The notes under the pieces: model-generated
Databases searched by the model: none
What the model was told of the DNA's origin: nothing
What the model saw: the letters and a program-made list of their open reading frames with translations, nothing else
In this document: piece after piece, positions 62,052 to 64,000 of the stretch
Layout of the letters: every line of letters begins with the position of its first letter
How positions within the stretch are numbered: position 1 is the first letter of the stretch
Translations under genes and position numbers: made by a program
DNA from: Mesorhizobium sp. M8A.F.Ca.ET.218.01.1.1
GTDB lineage: Bacteria > Pseudomonadota > Alphaproteobacteria > Rhizobiales > Rhizobiaceae
NCBI RefSeq assembly: GCF_004791165.1
Contig: NZ_SRUZ01000001.1
Coordinates: forward strand, 540,382-604,381
Reading direction: 5' to 3'
Length of the DNA: 64,000 nucleotides

Positions 62052-63896
62052 TTACTCCGGCACGTGCCTCACCGCGCCCTTGTCGGCGCTGGTGGCGAAG
62101 GCGGCGTAGGCGCGCAGCGCGGTCGTCACCTTGCGCTTGCGCTTTTCCTCCGGCTTCCAGGCGTTCGCGCCCTTGGCCTCCATCGCCGCGCGGCGCGCGT
62201 CGAGTTCGGCGTCGCTGACGGCCAAGCGGATGGTACGGTTGGGGATGTCGATCTCGATCGTGTCGCCCTCATGCACCAGCCCGATCAGCCCGCCTTCCGC
62301 CGCTTCCGGCGAAGCATGGCCGATCGACAGGCCCGACGTGCCGCCGGAGAAGCGTCCGTCGGTGACCAGCGCGCAGGCCTTGCCGAGGCCCTTCGACTTC
62401 AGGTAGCTGGTCGGGTAGAGCATCTCCTGCATGCCGGGGCCGCCGCGCGGGCCCTCATAGCGGATGACGACGACATCGCCGGCCTTGATCTCATTGGCGA
62501 GGATCGCCTTGACGCTGGCGTCCTGGCTTTCGAAGACGCGAGCCGGACCGGTGAATTTCAGGATCGACTCGTCGACACCGGCCGTCTTCACGATGCAGCC
62601 GTCGAGCGCCAGATTGCCTTTCAGGACGGCGAGGCCGCCGTCCTTGGAGAATGGCGTCTTCGCCGAGCGGATGACGCCGGTCTCGCGGTTCGTGTCGAGC
62701 TCGTCCCAACGGCGGTCCTGGCTGAAGGCGACCTGCGTCGGCACGCCGCCGGGAGCGGCGAGGAAGAAGTCGCGCACATTCTGGCTCGAGGTGCGCGAAA
62801 TATCCCAATGGTCGAGCGCTTCGCCGAGGCTGGCGGTGTGCACCGTCGGCAGGTCGCGGTTGATCAGTCCGGCCTCGTCGAGTTGGCCGAGGATGGCCAT
62901 GATGCCGCCGGCGCGGTGGACGTCTTCCATGTGCACGTCCGACTTGGCCGGCGCCACCTTGCACAGCACCGGCACGCGCCGCGACAGCCGGTCGATGTCT
63001 TCCATGGTGAAGTCGACCTCGCCCTCATGCGCGGCGGCCAGGATGTGCAGCACGGTGTTGGTCGAGCCGCCCATGGCGATGTCAAGCGTCATGGCGTTCT
63101 CGAAGGCGCCCTTGGAAGCGATGCTGCGCGGCAATGCGCTCTCGTCATCCTGTTCGTAATAGCGCTGGGCGAGATCGACGACGAGATGGCCGGCCTCGAC
63201 GAACAGCCGCTTGCGGTCGGCATGCGTGGCCAGTGTCGAGCCGTTGCCGGGCAGCGAAAGCCCCAGCGCCTCGGTCAAACAATTCATCGAATTGGCGGTG
63301 AACATGCCGGAGCACGAACCGCAGGTCGGACAGGCCGAGCGCTCGATGACCTTGACGTCCTCGTCAGAGATCTTGTCGTCGGCGGCCGCGACCATGGCGT
63401 CGACAAGGTCGAGCGCCTGGGTCTTGCCGGCCAGCACGACCTTGCCGGCTTCCATCGGTCCGCCGGAGACGAAGACGGTCGGGATGTTGAGGCGCAGCGA
63501 GGCCATCAGCATGCCGGGGGTGATCTTGTCGCAGTTGGAGATGCAGACCATGGCGTCGGCGCAATGGGCGTTGACCATGTATTCGACGGAATCGGCGATC
63601 AGTTCGCGCGACGGCAGCGAATAGAGCATGCCGTCATGGCCCATGGCGATGCCGTCATCGACGGCGATGGTGTTGAATTCCTTGGCGACGCCGCCGGCCT
63701 TCTCGATCTCGCGCGCGACGAGCTGGCCAAGGTCCTTCAGATGGACATGGCCAGGCACGAATTGGGTGAAGGAATTGACTACCGCGATGATCGGCTTGCC
63801 GAAATCACTGTCCTTCATGCCGGTGGCGCGCCACAGGCCGCGGGCGCCGGCCATGTTGCGGCCATGGGTGGTGGTGCGGGAACGATAGGCGGGCAT
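62052..63896 (-). CDS. ilvD: Dihydroxy-acid dehydratase
   Basis: 614-aa Fe-S dehydratase of branched-chain amino acid and pantothenate synthesis (2,3-dihydroxyisovalerate to 2-ketoisovalerate). Length matches E. coli IlvD (616 aa). The motifs are [30 protein letters not shown] and [15 protein letters not shown]; the cysteines bind the cluster. The N-terminus [21 protein letters not shown] is typical. AAGGAAAA precedes the ATG at 63896. It is clearly distinct from the sugar-acid dehydratase at 22.9-24.7 kb. Confidence 0.96.
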   Translation of the reverse strand: MPAYRSRTTTHGRNMAGARGLWRATGMKDSDFGKPIIAVVNSFTQFVPGHVHLKDLGQLVAREIEKAGGVAKEFNTIAVDDGIAMGHDGMLYSLPSRELIADSVEYMVNAHCADAMVCISNCDKITPGMLMASLRLNIPTVFVSGGPMEAGKVVLAGKTQALDLVDAMVAAADDKISDEDVKVIERSACPTCGSCSGMFTANSMNCLTEALGLSLPGNGSTLATHADRKRLFVEAGHLVVDLAQRYYEQDDESALPRSIASKGAFENAMTLDIAMGGSTNTVLHILAAAHEGEVDFTMEDIDRLSRRVPVLCKVAPAKSDVHMEDVHRAGGIMAILGQLDEAGLINRDLPTVHTASLGEALDHWDISRTSSQNVRDFFLAAPGGVPTQVAFSQDRRWDELDTNRETGVIRSAKTPFSKDGGLAVLKGNLALDGCIVKTAGVDESILKFTGPARVFESQDASVKAILANEIKAGDVVVIRYEGPRGGPGMQEMLYPTSYLKSKGLGKACALVTDGRFSGGTSGLSIGHASPEAAEGGLIGLVHEGDTIEIDIPNRTIRLAVSDAELDARRAAMEAKGANAWKPEEKRKRKVTTALRAYAAFATSADKGAVRHVPE

Positions 63897-63964
63897 GAAT
63901 TTTCCTTGGCTGGCTTGGCTGCGCTCGGTGAGGAGCGTGGCGGCGCTGAATTTTGATCGCAGGG

Positions 63965-63993
63965 TTTATAGACCGGCAAGTATGGTCTGGCCA
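63965..63993 (-). promoter_or_regulatory. Possible ilvD promoter
   Basis: On the minus strand TATAAA (63965-63970) lies 17 bases from TGGCCA (63988-63993), a weak -35. It is about 70 bases before the ilvD ATG. The region continues beyond the window edge, so the assignment is tentative. Confidence 0.35.
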
Positions 63994-64000
63994 CATTTTT

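Overview
The window is high-GC chromosomal DNA from an alphaproteobacterium of the Rhizobiales, most likely Mesorhizobium or a close Phyllobacteriaceae relative. The evidence is the gene content (NAD-dependent formate dehydrogenase fdsGBA-fdhD-fdsD, peptide and polyamine ABC systems, a rhodanese-ChrB/ChrA pair, a sugar-acid dehydratase, an MttB-family methyltransferase), the dense ATGA/GTGA-coupled operons, and RIME-like palindromic repeats between genes. This assignment comes from protein family character and was not tested by alignment. No rRNA, tRNA, CRISPR array, intact insertion sequence or prophage was seen.

Layout. 1-6 kb: the end of a cysteine-desulfurase-like gene, then a leftward dipeptide/oligopeptide ABC operon (dppABCDF). 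6-9 kb: an acyl-CoA ligase with a histone-like N-terminal tail, overlapping an ETFbKMT/METTL20-type protein methyltransferase. 9-14 kb: a probably acquired accessory module (LysR regulator, flavodoxin-fold quinone reductase, broken MFS exporter, epoxide hydrolase). 14-20 kb: pgi with a coupled HAD phosphatase, a MocR regulator and an MttB-family methyltransferase. 20-23 kb: rhodanese-ChrB, chrA and a small conserved gene. 23-28.5 kb: xylonate/arabonate-type dehydratase, CoxG-like protein, a cysteine-free Mrp/ApbC ATPase, and a Pit phosphate transporter with its DUF47 partner. 28.5-36 kb: a VOC protein, then fdsR-like LysR regulator, a LysR-type palindrome and fdsG-fdsB-fdsA-fdhD-fdsD. 36-39 kb: a hydrolase/degenerate cyclase/LuxR fusion protein followed by an exported AhpD-like protein and two small proteins. 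39-46.5 kb: a LysR-linked polyamine uptake and aminoaldehyde dehydrogenase operon whose gene gaps hold palindromic repeats. 46.5-52.3 kb: DedA and a PmtA-like methyltransferase, a two-component system, an apparently leaderless Rrf2 regulator with a thioredoxin-reductase-like flavoprotein, and a DeoR regulator. 52-60 kb: two choline-kinase-fold kinases, a GcvT-type N-methyl amine dehydrogenase, a METTL27-like methyltransferase, an EamA transporter and a cytosine-deaminase-family amidohydrolase. 60-64 kb: an MsbA-like ABC exporter and ilvD.

How the genes work together. The fds locus would oxidise formate to CO2 with NAD+. The polyamine operon would import putrescine or a related amine and oxidise the derived aminoaldehyde. 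The 51.5-60 kb block looks like a one-carbon/N-methyl amine catabolic neighbourhood under DeoR control. Its substrate is unknown, and it is the best candidate for an undescribed pathway. Three LysR genes each have a T-N11-A palindrome in the adjacent intergenic region, which makes three testable regulator-operator pairs.
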